Notes: generated by a model not told the origin, from the sequence alone. A DNA stretch of 42,055 nt from Ardenticatenaceae bacterium (GCA_020634415.1 JACKBT010000040.1:1-42055); one strand, 5' to 3'; counted from the stretch's first letter, positions 16,770 to 24,678 are shown. Program-made: numbers and translations.

Positions 16770-17504
16770 CTATCTATTGTCGGGGAAGATGATGATTTCG
16801 CAGTTTTCAATGAGTTGGCGCATTTGGGAGTCGAAGATTTTAGCTCCACGTAAGTCGGCTTCGCGGAGATTGAGGGAAATGAGTTCAGCACCGCGCAAAT
16901 CGGCACCGAAGAATTTGGTGTAGCGGTAGGTGATGCCGTTGAGGTCGCAATCCATGAGATTGGCTTCTTCCAGGTTGGCCTCGTCTAAGTTGGCCCACAT
17001 CAAATTGTTATGCGAAAGGTCGCATTTGGCGAGATTGACGCTGCGTAAATTGGCATATTGCAGGTTGTTGTGGGTAATGGTGGCCGCATTCTTGAATTGG
17101 GCTTTGAAGAACACCGTACCCAGGGCGTGACACTCTTTAATTGTGGCTTGAAAGAGGTGAGCTTGCTCGAAGTTGCACATGGCGAGATTGCATTTAGTGA
17201 ATGTGGCCTGACGCAGTTGGGCCAGGTGAAAGGTGCAGCCGAGGGATTGATCCGCATCGAAAAAGGTGCAGTTGGTGAAAACGGCCGTATCCAACCCCAT
17301 GCCCACAAATTGACAACGATGAAAGGTACAATCCTCAGCGCGTAATCCTTCCCAGTCGGCACGGGCCAAGTTGACCTCGGTAAATGTGCAATTTTTCAGC
17401 ACCAAATCGTAGGCTTCTGTGCCCGAGAGATTGGCTTTGTCTAAAACAATATCGGTCAGGTGGGCCCCATCGCGGAGAAGTTGCAGAAATTCGGTTTCGG
17501 TCAT
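16770..17504 (-). CDS. pentapeptide-repeat protein
   Basis: Soluble protein of 244 residues built almost wholly of A(D/N)LxX-type pentapeptides, which fold into a right-handed quadrilateral beta-helix. Clear runs are LDKANLSGTEAYDLVLKNCT near the start, LQYANLRSVNLAKCDLSHNN and MWANLDEANLEEANLMDCDL in the middle, and ADLRGAELISLNLREADLRG near the end. Some coils carry Cys (NCTF, DCTF, KCNL) at core positions. The function cannot be fixed from sequence; some relatives protect DNA gyrase, many have no known role. The ATG at 17504 has no Shine-Dalgarno but lies just after a -10 box, so its mRNA is probably leaderless. Confidence 0.9.
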   Translation of the reverse strand: MTETEFLQLLRDGAHLTDIVLDKANLSGTEAYDLVLKNCTFTEVNLARADWEGLRAEDCTFHRCQFVGMGLDTAVFTNCTFFDADQSLGCTFHLAQLRQATFTKCNLAMCNFEQAHLFQATIKECHALGTVFFKAQFKNAATITHNNLQYANLRSVNLAKCDLSHNNLMWANLDEANLEEANLMDCDLNGITYRYTKFFGADLRGAELISLNLREADLRGAKIFDSQMRQLIENCEIIIFPDNR

Positions 17505-17510
17505 GGGGTG

Positions 17511-17516
17511 AGTATA
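17511..17516 (-). promoter_or_regulatory. -10 box (TATACT), leaderless start
   Basis: On the minus strand TATACT is followed by CACCCC and then the ATG of the pentapeptide gene, which places transcription start on or next to the start codon. No good -35 was found. Confidence 0.5.
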
Positions 17517-17683
17517 GCGGGAAACGGCCGTTTACGCCCTGCCATCACCAGCAGCGATGTGCCTGATTTAATTGAGTTCCCCCATTCGTAGCTGCTTTTG
17601 CCATTCAAACATTCCCGCTTATAATCCCATCGCTATGGAGCAGAACGGCCGTTTCCCCACCCTATTCTCAAGGAGAAAAAGAT

Positions 17684-17896
17684 ATGTATACCCTCATTCG
17701 CTCCCTGCCGCTGCGCGAGTTACTGCTTGAGCAGTTCCCCGCCTTCTTAATTTCTTTCGTCATCGCTGAACTCTTCTACAAATTTCACAGCTTCACCCTG
17801 GAATGTCTCGCTTTCCTCGTCACCTGGTACATCATTGATTTTGTCATTACTACTGTGAACGACCGATTTGGCAGCGGCCGTAAACCAGGCGTTTAA
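17684..17896 (+). CDS. small membrane protein, hypothetical
   Basis: Seventy-residue protein with two likely membrane helices (FPAFLISFVIAELFYKF and LECLAFLVTWYIIDFVIT) and a basic C-terminus (DRFGSGRKPGV). AAGGAGAAAAAGAT before the ATG is an excellent ribosome binding site, and a terminator follows, so this is very probably a real gene despite its size. I recognise no family. Two AACGGCCGTT palindromes lie just upstream (17523, 17644) and one just downstream (17928). Confidence 0.72.
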   Translation: MYTLIRSLPLRELLLEQFPAFLISFVIAELFYKFHSFTLECLAFLVTWYIIDFVITTVNDRFGSGRKPGV

Positions 17897-17961
17897 CCAC
17901 ATTTACCCATACGCTTGACTTTTGGGGAACGGCCGTTCCTCCCCTCCCCACTGTTAGATCA

Positions 17962-17995
17962 AAAAAGGGCGGTTGCGCACCGCCCTTTTTGTTTT
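17962..17995. terminator. bidirectional rho-independent terminator
   Basis: AAAAAGGGCGGT/ACCGCCCTTTTT with a TGCGC loop, flanked by A-run and T-run. It serves the convergent small membrane protein (+) and aldo/keto reductase (-) genes; the latter's stop codon directly adjoins it. Confidence 0.92.
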
Positions 17996-18932
17996 ATTCG
18001 CCGTTGAGAACGGCCGTTACCTCCGCCGCCTCCTCCTTTGTCAACAGCCACTCGCCCGCCTTCGCATTTGCCTCCAAATGCTCCAGCTTCGTCAGGCCCG
18101 AAATAACCGAGCAAACCTGCGGCTGCGCCAGCAGCCAGGCATGAGCCAGCTCATTCATCGTATGTCCCCGCTCTTGCGCCCAGGCCGACAGTGTTTCCAC
18201 AACGTCATAGTTGGCATCCGTCATATACTTTTGCACGTAAGGGCTGCGTTCACCCCGCGAACCGGCTGGTGCGCCTTCGCCGCGCTTGTATTTGCCCGTG
18301 AGAAAGCCACCCGCCAGCGGAAAATAGGGGATGAAACCAACATTGTGGGCCGCGCAATACGGCAGCACCTCATTTTCCACATCTCTTTCCAGCATGTGGT
18401 AATGGGACTGCACCGTCACAAACGAAGACCAACCGCGAAATTCGGCCAGCAAGTTGCACTTAGCCAACTGCCACGAAGCATAAGCAGAAGCGCCGATATA
18501 ACGCACCTTGCCAGAGGCGACAAAATCATCCAGCGTCCGCATCATCTCCTCTGCCGGGGTCGTGTCGTCCCAACGGTGCATCTGGTACAGGTCAATGTGA
18601 TCCGTCTGCAAACGGCGCAGGCTATCTTCAAGGCCATTGATCATGTGATAACGGGATGTGCCCCAATCGTTAGGGCCATTGCCCGTCGAGTTGAAGACTT
18701 TGGTAGCCAGCACCACTTCCCGCCAACGGCCGTTTAATGCCTTGCCCAGGGCTTCTTCGGAACGGCCGTTTTGATACACATCGGCCGTATCAATAAAGTT
18801 AATGCCCAAATCAATCGCCGCGGCAATCACCCGATTCACACCTTCCTGATCCACTGGGCCACCAAACTGGTTCGTACCCAAACCAATAACCGATACACGT
18901 ACACCTGAATTCCCTAATTGACGATATTCCAC
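17994..18932 (-). CDS. aldo/keto reductase
   Basis: NADPH-dependent carbonyl reductase of 312 residues, cytoplasmic, TIM-barrel. The catalytic tetrad is visible: D48 and Y53 in FIDTADVYQNG, K78 in VLATKVF and H119 in LYQMHRWDD. The N-terminus MEYRQLGNSGVRVSVIGLGT is typical of the AKR subfamily related to YajO/Kv-beta. The GTG start at 18932 follows TTTAGGAGTAAAAA, a strong ribosome binding site. Downstream of tetR on the same strand but separated by 57 bp with its own -10. It may share the carbonyl/electrophile detoxification theme of the divergent operon at 19810. Confidence 0.93.
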   Translation of the reverse strand: MEYRQLGNSGVRVSVIGLGTNQFGGPVDQEGVNRVIAAAIDLGINFIDTADVYQNGRSEEALGKALNGRWREVVLATKVFNSTGNGPNDWGTSRYHMINGLEDSLRRLQTDHIDLYQMHRWDDTTPAEEMMRTLDDFVASGKVRYIGASAYASWQLAKCNLLAEFRGWSSFVTVQSHYHMLERDVENEVLPYCAAHNVGFIPYFPLAGGFLTGKYKRGEGAPAGSRGERSPYVQKYMTDANYDVVETLSAWAQERGHTMNELAHAWLLAQPQVCSVISGLTKLEHLEANAKAGEWLLTKEEAAEVTAVLNGE

Positions 18933-18953
18933 TTTTTACTCCTAAAATATGGG

Positions 18954-18959
18954 ATTATA
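18954..18959 (-). promoter_or_regulatory. -10 box (TATAAT) of the aldo/keto reductase gene
   Basis: Perfect TATAAT on the minus strand 21 bp before the GTG start; the -35 is weak. The predicted leader is about 15 bases and contains AGGAG. Confidence 0.6.
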
Positions 18960-18988
18960 TGTGCTAGGAGCAGGTCTTAAACCCACCC

Positions 18989-19639
18989 CTACGCCTCTTC
19001 TTCTAAATGTTGCAGCGCATGAACCAAAGCACGTAGGCCCGCGCTAATTCGCTCTAACGAAAAGCCACGCCCCTGCCGCTGAAAGCGGAAGATATTAGCG
19101 TGTAAGGGGGCTAACAAAGCATCGGAGGTATAAGCGATGTCGAGGGTGCTGGGCAGTTCGCCATTGGTAACGGCCGTTTGCAACAACCCACTCACCGTCA
19201 TATGCTGCCAAAAATGGGGCCGCTGATGCTCCTCAGCAAAATCGCCCAACAGCCCTTCCCGCTGCACCTCACACAACAGCGGCGAATGCGTATCCGTAAA
19301 ATAAACAAGCGCATCCAAAAACTGATCCAACTGCTCCACTGCCGAAACGCCATTTGCCGCCATTTGCCGCATCCGCCCCAAAATAGCATTCTGAAAGTCA
19401 AGCATTTGCGTATCCATCAACGCCAGACAAAGTTCGGCCTTATTGGCAAAACGGCGATACAACGTCCCTTTGCCCACCCCAGCCGCCTGGGCAATATCAG
19501 CCATATTCACATTCGTCACACCATGTTGGTTAAAGAGAGATTCGGCTGTTTCCAATATCAACGCCCGATTCTCCGCCGCATCACGGCGTTCTGTTCGTTT
19601 TTCATTACCAATGCTGCCTAAAGAGATCGTATCACTCAT
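18989..19639 (-). CDS. TetR-family transcriptional regulator
   Basis: DNA-binding repressor of 216 residues from the ATG at 19639 (MSDTISLGSIGNEKRTERRD). The N-terminal helix-turn-helix runs over about residues 30-75: ILETAESLFNQHGVTNVNMADIAQAAGVGKGTLYRRFANKAEL is split here only for description as helix 1 (ILETAESLFNQHG), helix 2 (NMADIAQAAG) and recognition helix (KGTLYRRF). The C-terminal ligand domain is generic. It is divergent from the operon starting at 19810, and two matching palindromes lie in the gap, so it most likely represses that operon and itself until an inducer, perhaps a quinone or aldehyde, binds. Confidence 0.92.
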   Translation of the reverse strand: MSDTISLGSIGNEKRTERRDAAENRALILETAESLFNQHGVTNVNMADIAQAAGVGKGTLYRRFANKAELCLALMDTQMLDFQNAILGRMRQMAANGVSAVEQLDQFLDALVYFTDTHSPLLCEVQREGLLGDFAEEHQRPHFWQHMTVSGLLQTAVTNGELPSTLDIAYTSDALLAPLHANIFRFQRQGRGFSLERISAGLRALVHALQHLEEEA

Positions 19640-19683
19640 TTTTTTACCTAGCCTGACCCAAAGTACAGTTTTCTTTGGGTTTC

Positions 19684-19712
19684 TTGACAAGTGGACTCAA
19701 GTCCGCTATATT
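19684..19712 (+). promoter_or_regulatory. sigma-70 promoter of the detoxification operon
   Basis: Perfect -35 TTGACA (19684-19689), 17-bp spacer, -10 TATATT (19707-19712). Operator 1 fills the spacer. Confidence 0.85.
19691..19706. promoter_or_regulatory. TetR operator 1
   Basis: GTGGACTCAAGTCCGC, a palindrome with core GGACT-CA-AGTCC, occupying the spacer between -35 and -10 of the rightward promoter. A bound repressor would block RNA polymerase. Confidence 0.75.
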
Positions 19713-19738
19713 CTAGCACGAATACGGACTACAGTCCA
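19710..19738 (-). promoter_or_regulatory. candidate tetR promoter
   Basis: On the minus strand TGGACT (-35, 4/6 match, 19738-19733) and TAGAAT (-10, 19715-19710) are 17 bp apart. The -35 overlaps operator 2 and the predicted start falls in operator 1, which fits autorepression. Confidence 0.45.
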
Positions 19739-19739
19739 C
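19724..19739. promoter_or_regulatory. TetR operator 2
   Basis: ACGGACTACAGTCCAC with core GGACT-AC-AGTCC, the same half-sites as operator 1, centred 33 bp (about three helical turns) from it. Confidence 0.75.
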
Positions 19740-19754
19740 TTAATTATCACAAAA

Positions 19755-19786
19755 CCTCCCGGAGGCATCTATCAACCTCCGGGAGG
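19755..19786. repeat. CCTCCCGGAGG hairpin in the operon leader
   Basis: CCTCCCGGAGG (19755-19765) pairs with CCTCCGGGAGG (19776-19786), a very stable 11-bp stem in the 5' leader of the yceI-like gene, 24 bp before its start. The same arms occur at 2635/2677 and 23672/23714. Confidence 0.75.
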
Positions 19787-19809
19787 CTCATAAAGGAGTA
19801 TTATAACAG

Positions 19810-20358
19810 ATGTCTTGGCAAATTGATCCCGCACACAGCAGCATTAACTTCACCGCTCGTCACATGATGATCACAAAGGTACACGGCCGTTTCGAGCAGT
19901 TCACCGGCACCATCAACTTCGACGAAGCCAACCCCGCCAACACAACGGCCGACATCACCATAGATGCCGCCAGCCTCAACACCAAAGAAGACCAACGCGA
20001 CGGCCACCTCCGTTCCGGCGACTTCTTCGGTGTCGAAACTTACCCCGCCCTCACCTTCAAAAGCACCCGCGTCGAACTCACGGACACCGACAACGCCAAG
20101 CTCTATGGCAACCTCACCATCAAAGATGTCACCAAAGAAGTCGTCCTAGATGTGGAATATCTGGGTCAGGCACAAAGTCCGTGGGGCACCACCAACGCCG
20201 GTTTTGCCGCCACCACCACCATCAACCGCAAAGATTGGGGCCTTAACTGGAACGTGGCCCTGGAAACTGGCGGTTTTCTCGTCGGCGACAAAATCCAAAT
20301 CAACATCGAATTGGAACTCGTCAAACAGCCTCAACCCGAAGCGGCGGCGGCAGCCTAG
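19810..20358 (+). CDS. YceI-family isoprenoid-binding protein
   Basis: Lipocalin-like beta-barrel protein of 182 residues. The start MSWQIDPAHSSINFTARHMMI is diagnostic of YceI, as are GxFxxFxGTI (GRFEQFTGTI), the GHLRSGDFFGVETYPALTF strand and RKDWGLNWN near residue 150. Family members bind a long isoprenoid such as a quinone or polyprenol. There is no signal peptide, so this one is cytoplasmic. AAGGAG precedes the ATG by 11 bases. It is the first gene of the run controlled by the TetR operators, consistent with a role in quinone or lipid stress. Confidence 0.92.
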   Translation: MSWQIDPAHSSINFTARHMMITKVHGRFEQFTGTINFDEANPANTTADITIDAASLNTKEDQRDGHLRSGDFFGVETYPALTFKSTRVELTDTDNAKLYGNLTIKDVTKEVVLDVEYLGQAQSPWGTTNAGFAATTTINRKDWGLNWNVALETGGFLVGDKIQINIELELVKQPQPEAAAAA

Positions 20359-20423
20359 AATAGTTCAGGGCTGGCAGCCCTTTTGCTGGCTGCCAGCCCG
20401 TCCTGTACACAGAGGAAATGAAG

Positions 20424-20840
20424 ATGAGTAATGTAAATGATTGGAACAAAAAGATTATTGAGGAGTTCAGGGCCAATGAGGGCAAGGTTGGCGGTCAATT
20501 TGCCAATACCACGCTGCTGCTGCTGCACACAATGGGTGCCAAAAGCGGTCAGTCCCGTATCAATCCCGTCGCTTATACCAAAGACAACGGCCGTTACGTC
20601 ATCATCGCCTCCAAAGGGGGTGCTCCCACCAATCCCGACTGGTATTACAACCTCGTCGCCAATCCCGAAGTGGAAGTAGAAGTAGGTACAGAACAGTTTA
20701 CTGCCAAAGCGGCCGTTGTCCCAGAACCCGAACGCACCCGCCTCTACAACCAAATGGCTGCCCAATACACCGGCTTTGCCGAATATGAGCAAAAAACCAC
20801 CCGCGCCATTCCAGTTATCACTCTGACACCGCAGTCATAA
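20424..20840 (+). CDS. DDN-like deazaflavin-type nitroreductase-family protein
   Basis: Split-barrel flavin/deazaflavin-binding protein of 138 residues. The ATG at 20424 is preferred over 20418 because GAGGA lies 7 bases upstream. Motifs NTTLLLLHTMGAKSGQSRIN, GRYVIIASKGGAPTNPDWYYNL and NPEVEVEVGT match the family of the mycobacterial F420-dependent nitroreductase Ddn, whose members reduce quinones and nitro compounds with F420H2. Whether this host makes F420 is not shown here. Second gene of the detoxification run, 65 bp after the YceI gene. Confidence 0.88.
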   Translation: MSNVNDWNKKIIEEFRANEGKVGGQFANTTLLLLHTMGAKSGQSRINPVAYTKDNGRYVIIASKGGAPTNPDWYYNLVANPEVEVEVGTEQFTAKAAVVPEPERTRLYNQMAAQYTGFAEYEQKTTRAIPVITLTPQS

Positions 20841-20877
20841 CAGATTGAAAACATCTGAGATTTAAGGAGACAAAAAG

Positions 20878-21252
20878 ATGAACATCGCTCTATGGATTGT
20901 ACAAGGATTGTTAGCGGTCGCCTTTTTAATGGCTGGCTTTATGAAAGCATCACAGCCGCAAGAAAAGCTCGCCGAAAACATGGCCTGGGTGAACGATTTC
21001 AGTGCCAGTCAGGTAAGGTTGATTGGCATTTTGGAGGTATTAGGCGCAGTTGGCCTGATTTTGCCTGCGGTGACAGGCGTACTGCCTATTTTGACCCCCC
21101 TGGCTGCCGCTGGTCTGGCCCTGACCATGATGGGCGCGGCCGTCACGCACCAACGACGCGGTGAAACGCCCATGATTGGCATTAACACCGTTTTGTTGGT
21201 ACTGGCTCTGTTTGTGGTTTACGGCCGTTTCCTCGCCGCACCCATCAGTTAA
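20878..21252 (+). CDS. DoxX-family membrane protein
   Basis: Integral membrane protein of 124 residues with four predicted helices: IVQGLLAVAFLMAGFMKA, LIGILEVLGAVGLILP, ILTPLAAAGLALTMMGA and MIGINTVLLVLALFVVYG. The family pattern FLMAGFMKASQPQEKL and the ExLGAVGLILP motif are present. DoxX-like proteins (for example CatD and MhqP in Bacillus) are partners of thiol-dependent or ring-cleaving detoxification enzymes. AAGGAGACAAAAAG precedes the ATG. Third gene of the run. Confidence 0.9.
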   Translation: MNIALWIVQGLLAVAFLMAGFMKASQPQEKLAENMAWVNDFSASQVRLIGILEVLGAVGLILPAVTGVLPILTPLAAAGLALTMMGAAVTHQRRGETPMIGINTVLLVLALFVVYGRFLAAPIS

Positions 21253-21345
21253 TAAACACGCCATAAGCACTTTTGCGCCCACCACCCATCCCCGCTACCA
21301 TTCAGACAACACAATCATGCAATTCACCAATATGAGGGACAAACT

Positions 21346-22200
21346 ATGAAAATCGCTGTAACCGGAGCCACCGGGCAACTGGGGCAACTCGTTGTAAACG
21401 AGCTTTTAGAACAAAACACCTCCCACGACATCATCGCTGTTGTCAGGGATGAGGCCAAGGCAGTTCACCTGGCCCAACGCGGTGCCGAAATACGCGTCGC
21501 CGCTTATGGTAATCCAGAGGCCCTCAAAGCAGCCTTTACTGGGGTAGACAAACTCCTGCTTATCTCCTCCAGCGAGATTGGGCAGCGCATCGAGCAGCAT
21601 CAAAATGTGATCAATGCCGCCCAAGAAGCTGGCGTACAGCACATCGTTTACACCAGTGCCCCCCGTGCAGCCACCACCAACCTCATCCTCGCCCCCGATC
21701 ACAAGGCCACCGAAGAAAACATCGCCCAGTCTGGCCTGGCCTACACCATCCTCCGCAACAACTGGTACACAGAAAATTACAAGGACAGGGTGGAAACGGC
21801 ACGGCAAACTGGTGCCGTAGTAGCCGCCGCTGGTGCAGGCCGTGTCGCCAGCGCCACACGCGCCGATTTTGCCGCCGGAGCGGTGGCGGTACTTTTAGGC
21901 ACAGGCCACGAGGACAAGGTCTACGAATTAGGCGGTGACTATGCCTGGAACTATAATGAGTTGGCCGAAACAATCGGGGAAATGATTGGCAAGCCTGTTG
22001 TCTACAAGGCTGTTGATGCCGAAACATTGGTAGACATTCTAAAGGGTGCAGGCTTAAACGAGGGAACGGCCGGTTTCGTGGCCGCTCTCGACAGCAACAT
22101 TGCCGACGGGGCACTGGCAGAGGTCACCGGTGATCTATCCAAACTCATTGGCCGACCCACTACACCGCTTAAGCAAGGGCTTGAGGAAGCCATTGCTTAA
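21346..22200 (+). CDS. NmrA-like NAD(P)H:quinone oxidoreductase
   Basis: SDR-type Rossmann protein of 284 residues. The nucleotide motif is VTGATGQLGQLVV (residues 5-17); ERGAEIRVA-like (QRGAEIRVAAYGNPEAL), LLISSSEIGQRIEQHQNVINA and ILRNNWYTENY are typical of the QorB/YtfG-like atypical SDRs that reduce quinones with NADPH. There is no catalytic YxxxK in the classical position, as usual for the subgroup. Fourth gene of the run, about 90 bp after DoxX; the gap holds no clear promoter. Confidence 0.9.
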   Translation: MKIAVTGATGQLGQLVVNELLEQNTSHDIIAVVRDEAKAVHLAQRGAEIRVAAYGNPEALKAAFTGVDKLLLISSSEIGQRIEQHQNVINAAQEAGVQHIVYTSAPRAATTNLILAPDHKATEENIAQSGLAYTILRNNWYTENYKDRVETARQTGAVVAAAGAGRVASATRADFAAGAVAVLLGTGHEDKVYELGGDYAWNYNELAETIGEMIGKPVVYKAVDAETLVDILKGAGLNEGTAGFVAALDSNIADGALAEVTGDLSKLIGRPTTPLKQGLEEAIA

Positions 22201-22234
22201 CGGTTTTTGTATCTAAATCTAATCGAGGCAGACA

Positions 22235-23023
22235 ATGGATCCTTACTTTCAAAGCGTCATTAACGGGCTAGACACAAGCCAAGATTTGCACTTCTACCAG
22301 GCAAGTACATTCCCTGTAGTTCATCCCGTACACTGGCTCACTTCCCACTTCGCTGTTGGCGGCTACAGCCCTTTGCAGCGGTTAAGCGGGATGTTAACGG
22401 CACACATGACGCAGATTGCCCCGCGCAATGGCTTCACCTGGCATCCCCATCGCGGCCTGGAAATTTACACCTATGTCATAGATGGCGAGCTATATCATGA
22501 GGACACGACTGGCGGCAAAGGCACGATTACGGCTGGCGAGGTGCAGCGTATGTTCTCTGGTAACTTCATCCAACACCAGGAACTCAACCGCACCGACAGC
22601 TTCGCCCGCGTCATCCAAATCTGGTACGTGGCTGATCGGCAGTACCGCCATCTATCACCCCATTACGAACAGGTAAAGTTGGCCGATATGAACAAACGCC
22701 TGGTAGGTGATGGCCTTGTGCGCGATATTATTGGCCCCAACGGAGCCACCGATGCCCACGTGGAAGCGCGGCTCACCAGCACCATCGTTCCGGCTGGTGG
22801 CCAAACAACGGTGGAACTGCCACAGCAGGGTGAAGAGCTATTTTTGTATTTTGTAGATGGAGACGGCCGTTTACAAACCCCTCACCTCACCGCCACCATC
22901 GGCCTCTACGACACCCTTCTGGCCACACCCAACGCCGATGCCCCCACCATAACCGCAGGCGAACGGCCGTTAAACTTCCTCTCCTTCTACCTGAAACCAT
23001 TCATGTTCGCCTCATTGAACTAA
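22235..23023 (+). CDS. pirin-family protein
   Basis: Bicupin of 262 residues. The metal site is visible in the N-terminal cupin: WHPHRGLEIYTYV (two His) and the later QHQEL (His, Glu). ATIGLYDTLLATP and the ending NFLSFYLKPF fall in the second cupin. Family knowledge: YhhW-type pirins have quercetin 2,3-dioxygenase activity, and pirins are often induced by oxidative or quinone stress. Fifth gene, 34 bp after the NmrA-like gene. Confidence 0.92.
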   Translation: MDPYFQSVINGLDTSQDLHFYQASTFPVVHPVHWLTSHFAVGGYSPLQRLSGMLTAHMTQIAPRNGFTWHPHRGLEIYTYVIDGELYHEDTTGGKGTITAGEVQRMFSGNFIQHQELNRTDSFARVIQIWYVADRQYRHLSPHYEQVKLADMNKRLVGDGLVRDIIGPNGATDAHVEARLTSTIVPAGGQTTVELPQQGEELFLYFVDGDGRLQTPHLTATIGLYDTLLATPNADAPTITAGERPLNFLSFYLKPFMFASLN

Positions 23024-23046
23024 ATCTTTTTAGAGCTATCCAAATC

Positions 23047-23655
23047 ATGACCAACAACATCCACATCCTCGGCTTCGCCGGCAGTCTACGCCAAAAATCA
23101 TACAACAGAGCCTTGCTGCGTAATGCCCAAACCTTACTGCCAGCCCACACCACCCTAGAAATCTTCGACCTCGCCGCAATCCCCTTCTTCGATGCCGATG
23201 TAGAAGCGATTGGCACACCCCCAAGCGTTTTGCACTTCCGCGACCGCATGAGACAAGCCGATGCACTGCTAATCGCATCACCAGAATACAACTACTCCAT
23301 CACCGGCATCCTCAAGAACGCCATTGATTGGGCCTCTCGCAAAGGGCCAGAAGGCCAATCCCCGCTGGACGATAAGCCCGTCGCCATCATGGGCGCGGGC
23401 GGACGCATGGGCACGGTGCGCTCCCAAATGCACCTGCGCGATATTCTCATTCACAACAACAACATCGTCGTCCCCAGCCCTGAAGTCACCATCTCCTTCG
23501 CCAGGCAAGAGTTTGACGAGGAATTGAATCTTATCAACGAGCGGTACCGAGATCAGATCGGCCGTTTACTACAAAACCTGGCCGCACTCACCCACCGCTT
23601 ACAAATGCCTTTGCCAACGGCCGTTCACACAGCCACACAAATCGCCATCACCTAA
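23047..23655 (+). CDS. NADPH-dependent FMN reductase / quinone reductase
   Basis: Flavodoxin-fold reductase of 202 residues. GFAGSLRQKSYNRALL (residues 8-23) is the FMN phosphate loop, and ASPEYNYSITGILKNAIDWAS (about 78-98) is the family signature near the isoalloxazine ring. IPFFDADVEA is also typical. Such enzymes reduce FMN, azo dyes, chromate or quinones by two electrons. Sixth gene of the run, 23 bp after the pirin gene. Confidence 0.92.
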   Translation: MTNNIHILGFAGSLRQKSYNRALLRNAQTLLPAHTTLEIFDLAAIPFFDADVEAIGTPPSVLHFRDRMRQADALLIASPEYNYSITGILKNAIDWASRKGPEGQSPLDDKPVAIMGAGGRMGTVRSQMHLRDILIHNNNIVVPSPEVTISFARQEFDEELNLINERYRDQIGRLLQNLAALTHRLQMPLPTAVHTATQIAIT

Positions 23656-23671
23656 GGAAATTGCTACTAAC

Positions 23672-23724
23672 CCTCCGGGAGGTTTCAATCGAGACCTTTA
23701 CTTCTGGGCTAACCCTCCCGGAGG
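23672..23724. repeat. CCTCCGGGAGG/CCTCCCGGAGG inverted repeat
   Basis: CCTCCGGGAGG (23672-23682) and CCTCCCGGAGG (23714-23724) pair across a 31-base loop in the gap before the VOC dioxygenase gene. Same family as 19755 and 2635. Confidence 0.7.
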
Positions 23725-23762
23725 ATTACCTCAGGAGGCTTAGTCGTTATAGGAAATTCACC

Positions 23763-24611
23763 ATGTCACACCCAATTCATCCCCAAACCAGAATGGGGCG
23801 CATCGCCCTCACCGTAGGCAGCCTGGATCGCTCCCTCGCCTATTATCAAACATCCATCGGCCTCACCGTTCACCGCCACGAAGGCAGCACCGCTGTATTA
23901 GGATCAGGCAACGAAGAACTGCTGGTACTGACGGAAAACAAAAACGGCCGTCCCACCCGCAATACCACTGGCCTTTACCACTTCGCCCTACTCGTTCCCT
24001 CCCGCCTCGACCTCGGCCGCGTCCTTTACAACCTCATCCAAACCCAAACACCCGTAGGCGGCTTCGCCGACCACGCCGTCAGCGAAGCCATCTACCTCAC
24101 CGACCCCGACGGACACGGCATCGAAATCTACCGCGACCGACCCCGCAGCGAATGGGAATACCCCAACGGCAGCCTGCGCCTCGTCACCGAGCCATTTGAT
24201 GCCGAAGGCGTACTTGGCGAACTACAAGGGCACGACCCCACCTTCACCGGCATGAAACCCGAAACCACCATCGGCCACACCCATCTCCACGTCGCCAACA
24301 TCCGCCAGGCCGAAGCCTTCTACAACGGCATCCTCGGCTTCGACCTCATGGCCCGCTACGGCCCATCCGCTAGCTTCGTCGCCGCTGGTGGTTATCACCA
24401 TCACCTCGGGCTAAACACCTGGGCTGGCATTGGCGCACCCCCACCCGACCCCGACACCTGGCACTTGCAATGGTACGAAATCATCACGCCCGATTTGGAA
24501 GCTGTGCAAGAGAGATTGGAAACGGCCGATATTCCCCACACCCGCACCGACACCACCCTCCACGTCGCCGACCCCTCCCAAAACAACATCCGCATCACCA
24601 AAGGCACATAA
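23763..24611 (+). CDS. VOC-superfamily ring-cleaving dioxygenase, CatE/MhqO-like
   Basis: Two-module vicinal-oxygen-chelate protein of 282 residues. The ATG at 23763 (MSHPIHPQTRMGRIALTVGS) is the natural start; the frame upstream runs through the hairpin repeat. The first module spans about 10-125 and the second about 168-280. Candidate metal ligands are a His of HTHLHV (174/176), a His of YHHHLGLN (about 213) and E239 (WYEI), the H-H-E layout of catechol 2,3-dioxygenase-like enzymes. The likely role is extradiol cleavage or binding of catechols and hydroquinones. Last gene of the detoxification run. Confidence 0.88.
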   Translation: MSHPIHPQTRMGRIALTVGSLDRSLAYYQTSIGLTVHRHEGSTAVLGSGNEELLVLTENKNGRPTRNTTGLYHFALLVPSRLDLGRVLYNLIQTQTPVGGFADHAVSEAIYLTDPDGHGIEIYRDRPRSEWEYPNGSLRLVTEPFDAEGVLGELQGHDPTFTGMKPETTIGHTHLHVANIRQAEAFYNGILGFDLMARYGPSASFVAAGGYHHHLGLNTWAGIGAPPPDPDTWHLQWYEIITPDLEAVQERLETADIPHTRTDTTLHVADPSQNNIRITKGT

Positions 24612-24618
24612 AAACAGC

Positions 24619-24650
24619 AAAACGTAAAACGCAATAAGGTTTTACGTTTT
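24619..24650 (+). terminator. hairpin after the VOC gene
   Basis: AAAACGTAAAAC (24619-24630) pairs perfectly with GTTTTACGTTTT (24639-24650), 8 bp after the stop. It ends in only four T's, so termination may be partial. Nearly the same arms form the terminator at 8421. Confidence 0.65.
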
Positions 24651-24678
24651 GCCCATTCCACACTATCATTCCCCCCTC

